Made by a program: the position numbers and the translations under genes | Notes under the pieces: model-generated | Told to the model about the DNA's origin: nothing | Database searches by the model: none | The model's input: the letters and a program-made list of their open reading frames with translations, nothing else | Shown here: one piece after another, positions 47,609 through 58,843 of the stretch | How positions within the stretch are numbered: position 1 is the first letter of the stretch | Layout of the letters: each line of letters begins with the position of its first letter | Origin: Gammaproteobacteria bacterium | GTDB taxonomy: Bacteria > Pseudomonadota > Gammaproteobacteria > Pseudomonadales > Pseudomonadaceae | NCBI GenBank assembly: GCA_903970465.1 | Contig: CAJCIO010000107.1 | Location: 1-64,000 of the forward strand | Length of the DNA stretch: 64,000 nt | Reading direction: 5' to 3'

Positions 47609-49054
47609 TTAGCCCAGCTGCACGCCCAACGCAGTGGCGATACCCTGGCCATAGGCCGGATCAGCCTTGAAGAAGTGCTGCAGCTGACGTTGCACCACAT
47701 CGCTGCTGACACCCGACATTGCGCCGGTGATGTTGCTGATCAATAGCGCCTTTTGATCGGCACTCATCAAACGGAACAGCGCGCCGGCGTGGCTGTAGTA
47801 GTCGGTATCTTCACGATGATCGTAACGATCGGCCGCGCCAGTGAGGGCCAGCGCAGGTTCCGCGTATTGCGGTGCCTGCTTGGGCGCATCCCCGTAGCTG
47901 TTCGGCTCGTAGTTGGGTGCTGCCCCACCATTGCTGCCAAACGCCATCGAGCCGTCTCGCTGGTAGCTATTGACCGGACTGCGCGGGGCATTGACCGGCA
48001 ATTGCTGGTGATTGGTACCCACGCGATAACGGTGAGCATCGGCATAGGCGAACACGCGACCTTGCAGCATACGATCAGGCGACAGCCCTACGCCCGGCAC
48101 CATGTTGCTTGGACCAAACGCGGCCTGCTCGACCTCGGCGAAATAGTTGAGCGGGTTGCGGTTAAGCTCGAGCACACCGACTTCGATCAACGGGTATTCC
48201 TTCTGTGACCAGGTCTTGGTGACGTCGAAGGGGTTCTCGTGGTGCTGGGTCGCCTGCTGCTCAGTCATGATCTGCACGCAAACGGTCCACTTGGGGAAGT
48301 CGCCGCGCTCGATAGCCTGGAACAGGTCGCGCTGGGCGTAGTCAGGATCGGTCCCGGCAATACGGGCAGCATCGGCCGGAGCAAGGTTCTTGATGCCTTG
48401 CTGGGTCTTGTAGTGCCACTTGACCCAGTGCCGCTCACCTGCCGCGTTGAGCAAGCTGTAAGTGTGGCTGCCGAAGCCGTGCATGAAACGATACCCGTCC
48501 GGTATGCCCCGATCGGAGAACAGGATGGTGACCTGGTGCGTCGCCTCTGGGGAGTGCGACCAGAAATCCCACATCATCTGCGCACTTTTCAGATTGCTTT
48601 GTGGCAGGCGTTTTTGGGTGTGAATGAAGTCAGGGAATTTCAGCGGGTCACGGATAAAAAACACGGGGGTGTTGTTACCGACGATGTCCCAGTTGCCTTC
48701 TTCGGTGTAGAACTTCAGAGCGAATCCACGCGGATCCCGTTCGGTATCGGCGGAGCCGCGTTCGCCTCCTACTGTAGAGAAGCGCAGAAAGGTCGGGGTC
48801 TGCTTGCCAACGGTGTCGAACAGTTTGGCGCTGCTGTATTGGCTGATGTCACGGGTCACCGTAAAAGTGCCGTAAGCGCCCGAGCCCTTGGCGTGCACGC
48901 GGCGCTCGGGAATGTTCTCGCGGTTGAAGTGCGCGAGTTTTTCAATGAGATGGAAATCGTCGAGCAGCAACGGACCGCGGGGGCCAGCAGAGCGGGAATT
49001 CTGGTTATCGGCAACTGGAGCGCCGCTGGCGGTAGTAAGGGTCTTTTGGCTCAT
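47609..49054 (-). CDS. katA: catalase (monofunctional haem)
   Basis: 481 residues, small-subunit (clade 3) length. Catalytic His in [14 protein letters not shown] (about 60), Asn in [18 protein letters not shown] (about 130) and haem-binding Tyr in [14 protein letters not shown] (about 340). It decomposes hydrogen peroxide in the cytoplasm. The GAGG ribosome site stands eight bases before the ATG. It lies beside the ferritin gene in the same order as katA in P. aeruginosa, which suits linked iron and peroxide handling. The upstream gap to rplQ carries its promoter and a terminator. Confidence 0.96.
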   Translation of the reverse strand: MSQKTLTTASGAPVADNQNSRSAGPRGPLLLDDFHLIEKLAHFNRENIPERRVHAKGSGAYGTFTVTRDISQYSSAKLFDTVGKQTPTFLRFSTVGGERGSADTERDPRGFALKFYTEEGNWDIVGNNTPVFFIRDPLKFPDFIHTQKRLPQSNLKSAQMMWDFWSHSPEATHQVTILFSDRGIPDGYRFMHGFGSHTYSLLNAAGERHWVKWHYKTQQGIKNLAPADAARIAGTDPDYAQRDLFQAIERGDFPKWTVCVQIMTEQQATQHHENPFDVTKTWSQKEYPLIEVGVLELNRNPLNYFAEVEQAAFGPSNMVPGVGLSPDRMLQGRVFAYADAHRYRVGTNHQQLPVNAPRSPVNSYQRDGSMAFGSNGGAAPNYEPNSYGDAPKQAPQYAEPALALTGAADRYDHREDTDYYSHAGALFRLMSADQKALLISNITGAMSGVSSDVVQRQLQHFFKADPAYGQGIATALGVQLG

Positions 49055-49202
49055 ATGATATCGTCCTCTATCAGGCCTGGTAGTGCCGGGCTAAACGGCT
49101 GATGGCCAGTATCATTGAAAACGATAGAGAGCTCTAATTTATAGATATTTTGTGCGCGATAGTTTTTGACAATGATTCCGTGAAACCAAAAATCTCATGC
49201 AC

Positions 49203-49233
49203 AAAAAAACCGGGCACTAGGCCCGGTTTTTTT
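49203..49233. terminator. bidirectional terminator at the end of the alpha operon
   Basis: CCGGGC (49210-49215), loop of five bases, GCCCGG (49221-49226) with A7 on one side and T7 on the other. It is 17 bases past the rplQ stop on the minus strand. Confidence 0.9.
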
Positions 49234-49249
49234 GAACAGACTTTTCGTC

Positions 49250-49636
49250 TTATTCAGCGGCTTCTACAACGCCACCGACAGGACGATCAACCAGTTCGAC
49301 GTACGCCATAGGCGCGTTGTCGCCAGCGCGGAAACCGCACTTGAGGATGCGCAGGTAGCCACCCTCACGGGTTGCATAACGCTTGCCCAGATCATTGAAC
49401 AGTTTACCAACGATAGCTTTCGAACGAGTACGGTCGAAAGCCAGGCGACGGTTGGAAACGCTGTCGATCTTGGCCAAGGTGATCAGCGGCTCGGCAACGC
49501 GACGCAGTTCCTTGGCTTTTGGCAATGTAGTTTTGATCAGCTCGTGCTCGAACAGCGACACCGCCATGTTCTGGAACATAGCCTTACGGTGTGAGCTGGT
49601 ACGGCTCAGGTGGCGACCACTTTTACGATGACGCAT
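49250..49636 (-). CDS. rplQ: 50S ribosomal protein L17
   Basis: 128 residues. Starts [20 protein letters not shown], the conserved L17 N terminus, with [17 protein letters not shown] behind it. It is the last gene of the alpha operon, 42 bases after rpoA. Confidence 0.97.
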   Translation of the reverse strand: MRHRKSGRHLSRTSSHRKAMFQNMAVSLFEHELIKTTLPKAKELRRVAEPLITLAKIDSVSNRRLAFDRTRSKAIVGKLFNDLGKRYATREGGYLRILKCGFRAGDNAPMAYVELVDRPVGGVVEAAE

Positions 49637-49678
49637 GGTTCATTCCTTACCAAACACGACGTTCGGTGATTACGACGA

Positions 49679-50680
49679 TCAGGCAGTCGCCTTGTCGTCC
49701 TTCTTAAGACTTGCAGGCGGCCAGCTGTCGAGGCGCATGCCGAGAGACAAACCACGCGAGGCCAGTACGTCCTTGATTTCAGTCAAGGATTTCTTGCCCA
49801 GGTTCGGAGTCTTCAACAGTTCTACTTCGGTGCGCTGAATCAGATCACCAATGTAGTAAATGTTCTCCGCCTTAAGGCAGTTGGCCGAACGTACGGTCAG
49901 TTCCAAATCGTCAACCGGACGAAGCAGGATCGGATCGATCTCGTCTTCCGGTTCAACCACTGGTGCCTCGGCTTCACCCTTGAGGTCCACGAACGCAGCC
50001 AACTGCTGTTGCAGGATGGTTGCAGCGCGACGGATAGCCTCTTCGGGATCCAGAGTACCGTTGGTTTCCAGATCAATAACCAGCTTGTCCAGGTTAGTGC
50101 GCTGCTCGACACGGGCGTTTTCCACCACGTATGCGATACGGCGTACCGGGCTGAACGAAGAGTCAAGCTGCAAGCGACCGATGCTGCGGCTTTCGTCTTC
50201 ATCGCTTTGACGCGAGTCGGCCGGTTCATAACCACGACCACGAGCTACTACGAGCTTCATGTTCAGGGCGCCGTTAGACGCCAGGTTAGCGATTACGTGA
50301 TCGGGGTTAACGATCTCGACATCATGATCCAGCTGAATATCGGCAGCGGTAACCACCCCCGAACCCTTTTTCGACAAGGTCAGCGTAACTTCGTCACGAC
50401 CGTGCAGCTTGATAGCGAGACCTTTAAGGTTCAACAGGATTTCAATGACATCTTCCTGTACACCTTCGATGGCGCTGTACTCATGGAGTACACCGTCAAT
50501 CTCGGCCTCGACTACTGCACAGCCAGGCATGGAGGACAACAGGATGCGGCGCAGCGCGTTGCCCAGGGTATGGCCAAAACCACGCTCGAGAGGCTCGAGG
50601 GTGATTTTAGCGCGGGTTGGACTGACAACTTGCACATCAATGTGGCGAGGTGTCAGGAACTCATTTACCGAAATCTGCAT
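49679..50680 (-). CDS. rpoA: RNA polymerase alpha subunit
   Basis: 333 residues. The N-terminal assembly domain ([21 protein letters not shown]) dimerises and holds beta and beta-prime. After an acidic linker near 235-245, the C-terminal domain ([39 protein letters not shown]) binds UP elements and activators. It lies between rpsD and rplQ in the alpha operon. Confidence 0.98.
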   Translation of the reverse strand: MQISVNEFLTPRHIDVQVVSPTRAKITLEPLERGFGHTLGNALRRILLSSMPGCAVVEAEIDGVLHEYSAIEGVQEDVIEILLNLKGLAIKLHGRDEVTLTLSKKGSGVVTAADIQLDHDVEIVNPDHVIANLASNGALNMKLVVARGRGYEPADSRQSDEDESRSIGRLQLDSSFSPVRRIAYVVENARVEQRTNLDKLVIDLETNGTLDPEEAIRRAATILQQQLAAFVDLKGEAEAPVVEPEDEIDPILLRPVDDLELTVRSANCLKAENIYYIGDLIQRTEVELLKTPNLGKKSLTEIKDVLASRGLSLGMRLDSWPPASLKKDDKATA

Positions 50681-50702
50681 GGATGCACCTATTTTCTAGC
50701 CC

Positions 50703-51323
50703 TTACTTGGAGTAGAGCTCGACAATCAGGCTTTCGTTGATGTCGGCGGACAGATCACTGCGAGCTGGAACGCTTTTGAAGACGCCAGATTTTTTCTCAG
50801 TGTCTACTTCTACCCATTCTACGCGGCCACGCTGGGCACACAGATCGAGAGCTTGGACAATGCGAAGCTGGTTCTTTGCTTTCTCGCGAATCGCGACCAC
50901 GTCACCAGCACGAACCTGGTAGGACGGAACGTTCACGGTTTTGCCGTTAACGCTGATCGATTTGTGCGATACCAGCTGACGGGATTCGGCACGAGTCGAA
51001 CCAAAGCCCATACGGTATACAACGTTGTCCAGACGGCATTCGAGCAGTTGCAGCAGGTTTTCACCGGTTGCACCTTTCTTGCCAGCAGCTTCTTTGTAGT
51101 AGCCGCTGAACTGGCGCTCGAGAACGCCGTAGATACGACGGACTTTCTGCTTTTCACGCAGTTGAGTACCGTAGTCGGACTGGCGACCACGGCGCTGGCC
51201 GTGGATACCTGGGGCTGCTTCGATGTTGCACTTCGATTCCAGGGCGCGAACGCCGCTTTTCAGGAACAGGTCAGTGCCTTCACGACGCGCCAGTTTGCAT
51301 TTTGGACCAATGTAACGAGCCAT
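50703..51323 (-). CDS. rpsD: 30S ribosomal protein S4
   Basis: 206 residues. [20 protein letters not shown] start, S4 RNA-binding domain with [20 protein letters not shown]. In E. coli S4 represses the alpha operon by binding an mRNA pseudoknot near rpsM. It lies 17 bases after rpsK. Confidence 0.98.
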   Translation of the reverse strand: MARYIGPKCKLARREGTDLFLKSGVRALESKCNIEAAPGIHGQRRGRQSDYGTQLREKQKVRRIYGVLERQFSGYYKEAAGKKGATGENLLQLLECRLDNVVYRMGFGSTRAESRQLVSHKSISVNGKTVNVPSYQVRAGDVVAIREKAKNQLRIVQALDLCAQRGRVEWVEVDTEKKSGVFKSVPARSDLSADINESLIVELYSK

Positions 51324-51340
51324 TATCTATCGTCTCCTGA

Positions 51341-51730
51341 TTACACGCGGCGCTTCTTCGGCGGACGGCACCCGTTGTGCGGGATTGGCGTCACGTCGGT
51401 GATGCTGGCGATCTTATAGCCACAGCCGTTCAATGCACGGACAGCGGACTCACGACCTGGACCTGGACCTTTGACATTGACGTCAAGGTTTTTCAGGCCA
51501 TATTCCAGCGCAGCTTGACCAGCACGCTCAGCAGCTACTTGAGCAGCGAACGGGGTGGACTTGCGAGAACCGCGGAAACCCGAACCGCCGGAGGTAGCCC
51601 AGGACAGGGCGTTACCTTGACGATCGGTAATGGTCACGATGGTGTTGTTGAAAGACGCGTGGATGTGGGCGATGCCATCAACCACTGTCTTTTTGACTTT
51701 TTTACGAGGACGAGCAGCAGGTTTTGCCAT
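51341..51730 (-). CDS. rpsK: 30S ribosomal protein S11
   Basis: 129 residues. [20 protein letters not shown] and [13 protein letters not shown] are the S11 hallmarks; the latter contacts the 3' end of 16S rRNA at the platform. 30 bases after rpsM. Confidence 0.98.
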   Translation of the reverse strand: MAKPAARPRKKVKKTVVDGIAHIHASFNNTIVTITDRQGNALSWATSGGSGFRGSRKSTPFAAQVAAERAGQAALEYGLKNLDVNVKGPGPGRESAVRALNGCGYKIASITDVTPIPHNGCRPPKKRRV

Positions 51731-51760
51731 GACTAAATTCCTGTCGATTCGCTGGTGCGA

Positions 51761-52117
51761 TTACTTGCGGATCGGCTTACGAGGACCTTTACGGGTCCGC
51801 GCGTTGGTCTTGGTACGCTGACCGCGTACTGGAAGACCACGACGATGACGAAGACCGCGATAGCAGCCCAGATCCATCAAGCGCTTGATTTTCATGTTGA
51901 TTTCGCGACGCAGGTCACCTTCAGTGGTGAACTTCGCCACTTCGCCACGCAGCTGTTCAATCTGCTCGTCGCTCAGATCCTTGATCTTCGCAGCTGGGTT
52001 TACCCCAGTGTCTGCACAGATTTTCTGTGCAGTTGTGCGACCAACACCATAGATGTAGGTCAGCGAGATAACAGTGTGCTTGTTATCTGGAATGTTAACG
52101 CCTGCAATACGGGCCAT
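51761..52117 (-). CDS. rpsM: 30S ribosomal protein S13
   Basis: 118 residues. [20 protein letters not shown] start and [20 protein letters not shown] near the end, the tail that reaches the P-site. First gene of the alpha operon; a terminator-like hairpin separates it from rpmJ upstream. Confidence 0.98.
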   Translation of the reverse strand: MARIAGVNIPDNKHTVISLTYIYGVGRTTAQKICADTGVNPAAKIKDLSDEQIEQLRGEVAKFTTEGDLRREINMKIKRLMDLGCYRGLRHRRGLPVRGQRTKTNARTRKGPRKPIRK

Positions 52118-52205
52118 TCAGTGGGACTCCAATTGACAGCTACCTACGCCCCGGAAGCCAAGAAATAGGGCGCAAGATAATATCGCTGTAATAACAAATA
52201 ATCAA

Positions 52206-52229
52206 CCCAGCAGCGCACTAGCTGCTGGG
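52206..52229 (-). terminator. hairpin between spc and alpha operons
   Basis: CCCAGCAGC (52206-52214) and GCTGCTGGG (52221-52229) form a 9-bp stem with a six-base loop. On the minus strand it is followed by TTGATTATTTGTTATT, a T-rich tail. It is 18 bases after the rpmJ stop, so it probably limits read-through into rpsM or makes a partial terminator. Confidence 0.7.
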
Positions 52230-52246
52230 CTTGTAGCACATCACAC

Positions 52247-52363
52247 TCAGCCTTGGCGCTGCTTGTGACGCGGTTCCGCGCTGCAAATGACTCGAACGAC
52301 GCCTTCGCGACGAATGATTTTGCAGTTACGGCACAGCTTTTTCACCGATGCACGAACTTTCAT
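52247..52363 (-). CDS. rpmJ: 50S ribosomal protein L36 (zinc-binding type)
   Basis: 38 residues, read directly on the minus strand: [19 protein letters not shown] at the start and [11 protein letters not shown] at the end. Cys11, Cys14, Cys27 and His32 make the zinc site of the C+ form. GAGG lies ahead of the ATG. It is the last gene of the spc operon, 28 bases after secY. Confidence 0.96.
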
Positions 52364-52391
52364 TGCCAACTCCTCGAACCTTAAGGGACTC

Positions 52392-53723
52392 TCAGCGCAG
52401 CAGACCGCTGCCACCGTAGCCTTTCAGGTTGGCTTTTTTCATCAGGGATTCGTACTGGTGCGAAACGAGGTGCGATTGTACTTGGGACATGAAGTCCATC
52501 ACAACCACTACCACAATCAGCAACGAAGTCCCGCCAAGGTAGAACGGAACGTTTGCAGCCACCACCAGGAACTGGGGAAGCAGGCAGACGCACATCATGT
52601 ACAGGGCACCGAACATGGTCAAACGAGTCAGAACGCCATCAATGTAGCGCGCAGACTGCTCGCCTGGACGAATACCCGGAATAAAGGCACCGGACTTCTT
52701 CAGGTTTTCCGCTACGTCTTTCGGATTGAACATCAACGCCGTATAGAAGAAGCAGAAGAAAATAATCCCTGCACTAAACAGCAGAATATTCAACGGCTGA
52801 CCAGGAGCGATCGACTGCGAGAGATCCTGCAGCCAGCCCATACCCGCAGACTGACCGAACCATTGCCCCAACGATGCCGGAAACAACAGGATGCTGCTCG
52901 CGAAAATAGCCGGTATTACACCAGCCATGTTCACTTTCAGTGGCAAGTGGCTCGTCTGCGCTGCAAACACCTTGCGGCCCTGCTGACGCTTTGCATAGTG
53001 AACGGCGATACGCCGCTGACCACGCTCGATGAAAACCACGAAACCGATGATCGCTACTGCCAACACACCGATCGCAACCAGCGCGAAGATATTGATATCG
53101 CCCTGACGTGCAGACTCGAAAGACTGCCCGACTGCTCTCGGAAGACCGGCGACGATACCCGAAAAAATCAGCATCGAGATACCGTTACCGACACCACGCT
53201 CGGTAATCTGCTCGCCCAGCCACATCATGAACATTGCACCGGCCACAAAAGTGGACACTGCAACGAAATAGAAGCTGAGACCACCAGCGAACGCTACACC
53301 CTGATTGGCCAAGCCAATGGACATGCCAATTGCTTGAACCAAGGCCAGGATAACGGTGCCATAGCGGGTGTACTGGCTGATCTTGCGACGGCCAGATTCA
53401 CCTTCCTTCTTCAACTGCTCCAGCTGCGGGCTAACGGCAGTCATCAACTGCATGATGATCGATGCCGAAATATACGGCATGATCCCCAGTGCAAAGATGC
53501 TCATCCGTTCCAGCGCGCCGCCGGAAAACATGTTGAACAAGCTAAGAATGGTCCCCTCATTCTGTTTGAACAGATCGGCCAGCCGGTCCGGGTTGATACC
53601 TGGCACTGGAATGTGCGCGCCTATTCGGTAGACGATAATCGCCAGGAATAGAAAACGCAGACGAGCCCAGAGCTCCGATAACCCGCCTTTGCTGAGCGCT
53701 GAGAGAGCACCTTGCTTAGCCAT
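52392..53723 (-). CDS. secY: protein translocase channel subunit SecY
   Basis: 443 residues with ten TM helices. [15 protein letters not shown] in the first part, [15 protein letters not shown] and [20 protein letters not shown] in the fifth cytoplasmic loop region, which contacts SecA and ribosomes. Follows rplO directly in the spc operon. Confidence 0.98.
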
Positions 53724-54158
53724 TTATTCCTCGAACTTGCCGCCAGCTGCTTCGATAGCCGCGCGCGCACCTTTGGTGGCGGCGATTCCCTTGATGGTCA
53801 CAGCGCGAGTCACTTCACCGGACAGCATGATTTTCACACGCTGTACGCTTTGGTTGATCACGTTGGCATCCTTCAAGGACTGAACGGAGACGATGTCGCC
53901 TTCCACTTTGGCCAATTCGGACAGACGCACTTCTGCACGGTCCATGGCTTTCAGAGAAACGAAACCGAACTTCGGCAGACGACGATGCAGCGGCTGTTGA
54001 CCGCCTTCAAAGCCTGGAGCAATGGTGCCACCGGAGCGGGAGGTCTGACCTTTGTGGCCGCGGCCACCAGTCTTACCCAAACCGCTACCGATACCACGGC
54101 CCGGACGATGCTTTTCACGACGGGAACCCGGCGCTGGACTCAGATCATTGAGTTTCAT
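53724..54158 (-). CDS. rplO: 50S ribosomal protein L15
   Basis: 144 residues. [20 protein letters not shown] start and [20 protein letters not shown], the glycine-rich segment of L15. It abuts secY with no gap. Confidence 0.98.
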   Translation of the reverse strand: MKLNDLSPAPGSRREKHRPGRGIGSGLGKTGGRGHKGQTSRSGGTIAPGFEGGQQPLHRRLPKFGFVSLKAMDRAEVRLSELAKVEGDIVSVQSLKDANVINQSVQRVKIMLSGEVTRAVTIKGIAATKGARAAIEAAGGKFEE

Positions 54159-54161
54159 CGA

Positions 54162-54338
54162 TTAACCCTCGACTCGCAGCATGTAGTAAGCCTTGTTGAT
54201 CATCCCGCGATTCTCGGGAGTATCCTGGACTTCTACAGTGTGACCGATGCGACGCAGACCCAAACCCTTGACGCACAATTTGTGGTTAGGGATTCGGCCG
54301 GTCATGCTTTTGATCAGCGTTACTTTAACGGTAGCCAT
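54162..54338 (-). CDS. rpmD: 50S ribosomal protein L30
   Basis: 58 residues from the ATG at 54338. [20 protein letters not shown] to [20 protein letters not shown] matches L30. Three bases before rplO; three after rpsE. Confidence 0.97.
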
Positions 54339-54340
54339 GA

Positions 54341-54841
54341 TCAGATGATCTCCTCTACGCTCTTGCCGCGTTTGGCGGCAATCGACGATGGGGACTGCAT
54401 CGACTTCAGACCTTTGAAAGTGGCATGAACCACGTTCACAGGGTTGGTCGAACCGTAGCACTTGGCCAGAACGTTCTGAACACCGGCAACTTCCAGTACG
54501 GCACGCATTGCGCCGCCGGCGATGATGCCGGTACCTTCGGAAGCAGGCTGCATGTAGACCTTCGAAGCGCCGTGGGCGGACTTCATGGCGTACTGCAGAG
54601 TGGTACCGTTCAGGTCCACCTGGATCATGTTGCGGCGAGCAGCTTCCATAGCCTTCTGGATTGCAGCAGGCACTTCACGCGACTTGCCACGGCCGAAGCC
54701 TACACGGCCCTTGCCATCACCTACCACGGTCAACGCGGTGAAGGTGAAGATACGGCCGCCTTTAACGGTTTTTGCAACGCGGTTCACTTGAACCAGCTTC
54801 TCGATGTAGCCTTCGTCGCGCTTTTGGTCGTTATTTGACAT
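54341..54841 (-). CDS. rpsE: 30S ribosomal protein S5
   Basis: 166 residues. [19 protein letters not shown] and [20 protein letters not shown] are the S5 double-stranded-RNA-binding marks. It acts in translational accuracy. In the spc operon between rplR and rpmD. Confidence 0.98.
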
Positions 54842-54844
54842 AAC

Positions 54845-55195
54845 TTAGAACTCCAGCCCAGCTTCACGAGCAGCATCAGCCAGCGCTTTCACGCGACCAT
54901 GGTACTTGAAGCCAGAGCGGTCGAAAGCCACCTGCGAGACGCCAGCGGCCTTAGCACGCGTAGCGACCAGCTGGCCAACCTTAGTGGCCGCGTCGATGTT
55001 GCCAGTGGCGCCATCACGCAGTTCTTTGTCCAAAGTCGAGGCACTTGCCAGGACTTTGTTGCCGTCGGCCGAGATGACCTGGGCATAGATGTGTTGCGAC
55101 GAGCGGAACACGCAGAGACGCACGACTTCGAGTTCGTGCATTTTCAGGCGTGCTTTGCGAGCGCGACGCAGACGAGTAACTTTTTTGTCGGTCAT
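54845..55195 (-). CDS. rplR: 50S ribosomal protein L18
   Basis: 116 residues. [20 protein letters not shown] start and [20 protein letters not shown] at the end; it binds 5S rRNA together with L5. Confidence 0.98.
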   Translation of the reverse strand: MTDKKVTRLRRARKARLKMHELEVVRLCVFRSSQHIYAQVISADGNKVLASASTLDKELRDGATGNIDAATKVGQLVATRAKAAGVSQVAFDRSGFKYHGRVKALADAAREAGLEF

Positions 55196-55205
55196 TTGCT
55201 AGGCC

Positions 55206-55739
55206 CTACTTCTTCTTGGCTTCTTTACGACGGACGACTTCGTCCGCGTAACGCACACCTTTACCTTTGTAAGGCTCTGGTGGACGGAAATCGCGGATTT
55301 CGGCGGCCACTTGACCCACCAGCTGCTTGTCGATGCCCTTGATCAGGATATCGGTCTGGCTAGGAGTCTCAGCGGTGATGCCTTCCGGCAGTTCGTAATC
55401 CACCGGGTGCGAGAAGCCGAGAGCCAGGTTCAGCACTGTGCCTTTTGCTTGCGCTTTGTAACCAACACCGACCAGCTGGAGCTTGCGCTCGAAGCCTTGG
55501 CTTACGCCTTGGACCATGTTGTTGACCAGAGCACGGGTAGTACCTGCCATTGCACGGGTCTGCTGATCGCCGTTTTTGGCAGCGAAACGCAGTTCGCCAG
55601 CCTCTTCAACGATTTCAACCGACGAGTGAATGTTCAGTTCGAGAGTGCCCTTGGCACCCTTCACCGAAAGCTGCTGGCCGACGAATTTGACTTCGACGCC
55701 TGATGGCAGCTTAACGGGGTTCTTAGCGACGCGAGACAT
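55206..55739 (-). CDS. rplF: 50S ribosomal protein L6
   Basis: 177 residues from the ATG at 55739 ([19 protein letters not shown]); a longer reading to 55805 overlaps rpsH. The C-terminal [20 protein letters not shown] is the L6 signature near the sarcin-ricin loop. Confidence 0.98.
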   Translation of the reverse strand: MSRVAKNPVKLPSGVEVKFVGQQLSVKGAKGTLELNIHSSVEIVEEAGELRFAAKNGDQQTRAMAGTTRALVNNMVQGVSQGFERKLQLVGVGYKAQAKGTVLNLALGFSHPVDYELPEGITAETPSQTDILIKGIDKQLVGQVAAEIRDFRPPEPYKGKGVRYADEVVRRKEAKKK

Positions 55740-55752
55740 GCTTATCCCCCCT

Positions 55753-56145
55753 TTAGAACACTGTGCAAAGAACTTCGCCGCCGACACCGGCAGCGCGCGC
55801 AGCACGATCCGTCATCACACCTTTGTTGGTGGAGACGATAGACACACCGAGACCGCCACGAACTTTTGGCAGATCATCGACGGACTTGTACTGACGCAGG
55901 CCTGGACGACTTACGCGTTTGACTTCTTCGATGACCGGACGGCCTTCGAAGTACTTGAGCTCGATGGAAAGCGACGGTTTTACTTCGCTGCTTACCTGGA
56001 AACCCGCGATATAGCCTTCGTCCTTCAGAACTTTAGCTACAGCTACCTTCAACGTGGAAGATGGCATGCTCACAACGGCCTTTTCAGCCATCTGGGCATT
56101 ACGGATTCGAGTTAGCATGTCCGCTAACGGGTCCTGCATACTCAT
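55753..56145 (-). CDS. rpsH: 30S ribosomal protein S8
   Basis: 130 residues. [20 protein letters not shown] start, [20 protein letters not shown] end. In E. coli S8 is the repressor of the spc operon through a site in the rplE leader. Here a 214-base gap with a hairpin lies ahead of its gene. Confidence 0.98.
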   Translation of the reverse strand: MSMQDPLADMLTRIRNAQMAEKAVVSMPSSTLKVAVAKVLKDEGYIAGFQVSSEVKPSLSIELKYFEGRPVIEEVKRVSRPGLRQYKSVDDLPKVRGGLGVSIVSTNKGVMTDRAARAAGVGGEVLCTVF

Positions 56146-56266
56146 GGGCTAGACGCTCCTGATACAAAAAAAATGAGCCTTGCGGCTGCTACACGTCGCC
56201 GAGCATATGATCCGGTCCAAAAACCCGGGCTCAGGCGAGCCGGCAATTCTAAACACACCCCACAAA

Positions 56267-56296
56267 TGAATCAAGCCCCATGAGGGGCTTGATTCA
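56267..56296 (-). promoter_or_regulatory. perfect hairpin between rpsN and rpsH
   Basis: TGAATCAAGCCCC (56267-56279), loop atga, GGGGCTTGATTCA (56284-56296). A 13-bp perfect stem in the 214-base rpsN-rpsH gap, which is the longest gap within the spc operon. The minus-strand tail (TTTGTGGGG) is not a proper T-run, so attenuation, processing or protein binding are all possible. The rest of the gap has no gene. Confidence 0.6.
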
Positions 56297-56359
56297 AGTG
56301 CGAGGTCACCGGCGGTCGGTTGATTTCTCAACCTTGCGCCGCGCCCCTGCCGCAACGGC

Positions 56360-56665
56360 TTACCAGCTGGCTTTGACCAGACCTGGTACGTCACCGCGCA
56401 TGGCTGCTTGACGCAGCATGTTACGGCCGAGGCCGAACTTGCGGTAAACGCCGTGTGGGCGGCCAGTCAGGCGGCAACGGTTACGCATGCGCGAGGCGCT
56501 TGCGTCACGTGGTTGCTTCTGCAGTGCAACGGTAGCTTCCCAACGTGCTTCTGGACTTGCGTTCAGATCAACGATGATAGCTTTCAGTGCAGCGCGCTTC
56601 TTGGCGTATTTTGCGACCGTTTGCTGACGCTTCAGCTCACGGTTTTTCATGCTCGTCTTGGCCAT
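56360..56665 (-). CDS. rpsN: 30S ribosomal protein S14 (zinc-free type)
   Basis: 101 residues. [20 protein letters not shown] start; [20 protein letters not shown] is the S14 core. Only one Cys lies in the core, so it is the C-minus (zinc-independent) form, longer than the 61-residue zinc type. Confidence 0.98.
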   Translation of the reverse strand: MAKTSMKNRELKRQQTVAKYAKKRAALKAIIVDLNASPEARWEATVALQKQPRDASASRMRNRCRLTGRPHGVYRKFGLGRNMLRQAAMRGDVPGLVKASW

Positions 56666-56679
56666 TATTCCGTCTCCAA

Positions 56680-57219
56680 TCAGTTGCGGAACGGGAATTT
56701 GAAAGCACGCAGAAGAGCGCGACCTTCTTCATCCGAACGTGCAGTAGTGGTCAGGGTGATGTCCAGACCGCGAAGAGCATCGATCTTGTCGTAATCGATT
56801 TCCGGGAAAATGATCTGCTCTTTCACGCCCATGCTGTAGTTGCCACGACCATCGAAGGACTTGGCATTCAGGCCGCGGAAGTCGCGAACCCGAGGCAGGG
56901 AGATCGCCAGCAGGCGGTCCAGGAATTCGTACATACGATCACGGCGCAGAGTGACTTTGACGCCAATCGGCCAGCCCTCACGGACTTTGAAGCCCGCGAT
57001 GGATTTACGAGCAAAAGTCACTACGGCTTTTTGGCCGGTGATTTTCTCGAGGTCGGCTACAGCGTGCTCGATGACTTTTTTGTCACCGATTGCTTCGCCA
57101 ACACCCATGTTCAGGGTGATCTTGGTAACGCGCGGAACTTCCATCACGTTCGCAAGCTTAAGTTCTTCCTTAAGCTTGGGGGCGATTTCCTTCCGATAAA
57201 TCTCTTTGAGTCGTGCCAT
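56680..57219 (-). CDS. rplE: 50S ribosomal protein L5
   Basis: 179 residues. [20 protein letters not shown] start, [20 protein letters not shown], and [20 protein letters not shown] near the C terminus. It binds 5S rRNA and the P-site tRNA. Confidence 0.98.
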   Translation of the reverse strand: MARLKEIYRKEIAPKLKEELKLANVMEVPRVTKITLNMGVGEAIGDKKVIEHAVADLEKITGQKAVVTFARKSIAGFKVREGWPIGVKVTLRRDRMYEFLDRLLAISLPRVRDFRGLNAKSFDGRGNYSMGVKEQIIFPEIDYDKIDALRGLDITLTTTARSDEEGRALLRAFKFPFRN

Positions 57220-57239
57220 GGTCTTCTACCTAGCAGTGT

Positions 57240-57554
57240 TCAAGCATCAACCGCTTTTTGGGTCGACTTGAAGACACGAATTTTTTTGCCTTCTTCTACT
57301 TTGAAACCAACGCGATCAGCCTTGTTGGTTTCGCCGTTGAAAATGGCGACGTTAGAAGCGTGCAATGGCGCTTCTTTCTCGACGATACCGCCCTGTACGC
57401 CCGACATCGGGTTAGGCTTGGTATGACGCTTGACCAGGTTTACACCACCAACGACCAGACGGTCGTCAGCGAGAACCTTCAGCACCTTACCGCGCTTACC
57501 TTTGTCTTTGCCGGCGATCACGATGATCTCGTCGTCACGACGAATCTTTTGCAT
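57240..57554 (-). CDS. rplX: 50S ribosomal protein L24
   Basis: 104 residues. [20 protein letters not shown] is the KOW motif at the N terminus; [13 protein letters not shown] follows. Assembly initiator of the large subunit. Confidence 0.98.
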   Translation of the reverse strand: MQKIRRDDEIIVIAGKDKGKRGKVLKVLADDRLVVGGVNLVKRHTKPNPMSGVQGGIVEKEAPLHASNVAIFNGETNKADRVGFKVEEGKKIRVFKSTQKAVDA

Positions 57555-57565
57555 GTCGGATCTCC

Positions 57566-57934
57566 TTACAGAACTTCTGGGGCGAGCGAGACGATCTTCA
57601 TGAACTTCTCGGTACGAAGTTCACGGGTCACTGGCCCAAAGATACGGGTACCGATTGGCTCTTGCTTGTTGTTCAACAGAACAGCAGCGTTGCCATCGAA
57701 GCGGATGATCGAGCCGTCAGCACGGCGAACGCCGTGGCGAGTGCGGACTACAACAGCAGTCATCACTTGACCTTTCTTCACCTTGCCACGAGGAATTGCT
57801 TCCTTCACGGTCACCTTGATGATGTCACCGATGCCAGCGTAACGACGGTGCGAACCGCCGAGTACCTTGATGCACATAACGCGACGAGCGCCACTGTTAT
57901 CGGCCACATCGAGCATGGATTGAGTCTGAATCAT
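57566..57934 (-). CDS. rplN: 50S ribosomal protein L14
   Basis: 122 residues. [20 protein letters not shown] start; [20 protein letters not shown] in the middle; [20 protein letters not shown] end. First gene of the spc operon, 23 bases after rpsQ. Confidence 0.98.
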   Translation of the reverse strand: MIQTQSMLDVADNSGARRVMCIKVLGGSHRRYAGIGDIIKVTVKEAIPRGKVKKGQVMTAVVVRTRHGVRRADGSIIRFDGNAAVLLNNKQEPIGTRIFGPVTRELRTEKFMKIVSLAPEVL

Positions 57935-57957
57935 AAAATTTCTCCGACCCTTAGCCC

Positions 57958-58224
57958 TTAGACTTCAACAGCGCGTTCGAGAACGTCAACCAGTGCCCAG
58001 GACTTGGTCTTGGCCAGCGGACGAGTTTCACGAATAGTGACCTTGTCGCCGATCTTGCACTGGTTGGTTTCGTCGTGAGCGTGCAGCTTAGTCGAACGCT
58101 TAACGTATTTACCGTAGATCGGGTGCTTAACGCGACGCTCGATCAGAACGGTGATGGTTTTGTCCATCTTGTCGCTGACCACACGGCCAGTCAGCGTACG
58201 GACGGTTTTTTCGGCTTCAGCCAT
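57958..58224 (-). CDS. rpsQ: 30S ribosomal protein S17
   Basis: 88 residues from the ATG at 58224 ([19 protein letters not shown]), with [20 protein letters not shown] at the end. The reading frame continues two codons upstream but the family start is here. Last gene of the S10 operon; its upstream end overlaps the rpmC stop region by none. Confidence 0.97.
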   Translation of the reverse strand: MAEAEKTVRTLTGRVVSDKMDKTITVLIERRVKHPIYGKYVKRSTKLHAHDETNQCKIGDKVTIRETRPLAKTKSWALVDVLERAVEV

Positions 58225-58226
58225 GA

Positions 58227-58418
58227 TCACTTACCTGCCTGCTGGTTGAGCACAGTTTTCACGCGAGCGATGTCGCGCTTCACTTGCGAGAGCAGGTGAG
58301 ACTGCCCCAACTGGCCAGTTGCTTTCTGCATGCGCAGATTGAACTGGTCGCGCAGCAAGCCGAGCAGTTGCTCGTTCAGTTGCTGTGCTGATTTTTCACG
58401 AAGTTCATTCGCTTTCAT
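58227..58418 (-). CDS. rpmC: 50S ribosomal protein L29
   Basis: 63 residues from ATG at 58418 ([20 protein letters not shown]). Two-helix protein with the [15 protein letters not shown] turn. The ATG overlaps the last base of the rplP stop. Confidence 0.97.
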
Positions 58419-58831
58419 CACATCACCGTCCGCTTAACAAAGGAGGTGGCGAGAGGCAGCTTTGCAGCTGCCAAGGCGAAAGCCTCACGCGCCAGCTCTT
58501 CAGTAACACCCTCGATTTCATACAGGACTTTGCCTGGCTGAATCTGGGCAACCCAATATTCTACCGAACCTTTACCTTTACCCATCCGCACTTCGAGAGG
58601 CTTCTTGGAAATCGGCTTGTCCGGGAATACACGGATCCAGATCTTGCCGCCACGTTTTACGTGACGGGTCAGAGCACGACGTGCCGACTCGATCTGGCGG
58701 GCGGTGAGACGACCGCGGGCAACAGCTTTCAAGGCGAATTCGCCGAAGCTGACTTTGCTACCGCGCAGTGCCAGACCACGGTTGTGGCCAGTCATCTGCT
58801 TGCGGAACTTCGTACGCTTTGGTTGCAACAT
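58418..58831 (-). CDS. rplP: 50S ribosomal protein L16
   Basis: 137 residues. [20 protein letters not shown] start; [20 protein letters not shown]. It shapes the A-site and is needed for peptidyl transfer. Confidence 0.98.
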
Positions 58832-58843
58832 TACGCGTACTCC

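Noticed and set aside
49120..49165. OxyR site upstream of katA
   Set aside because: Three ATAG tetramers occur (49124, 49141, 49159), but the spacing does not fit ATAG-N7-CTAT-N7-ATAG-N7-CTAT on either strand.
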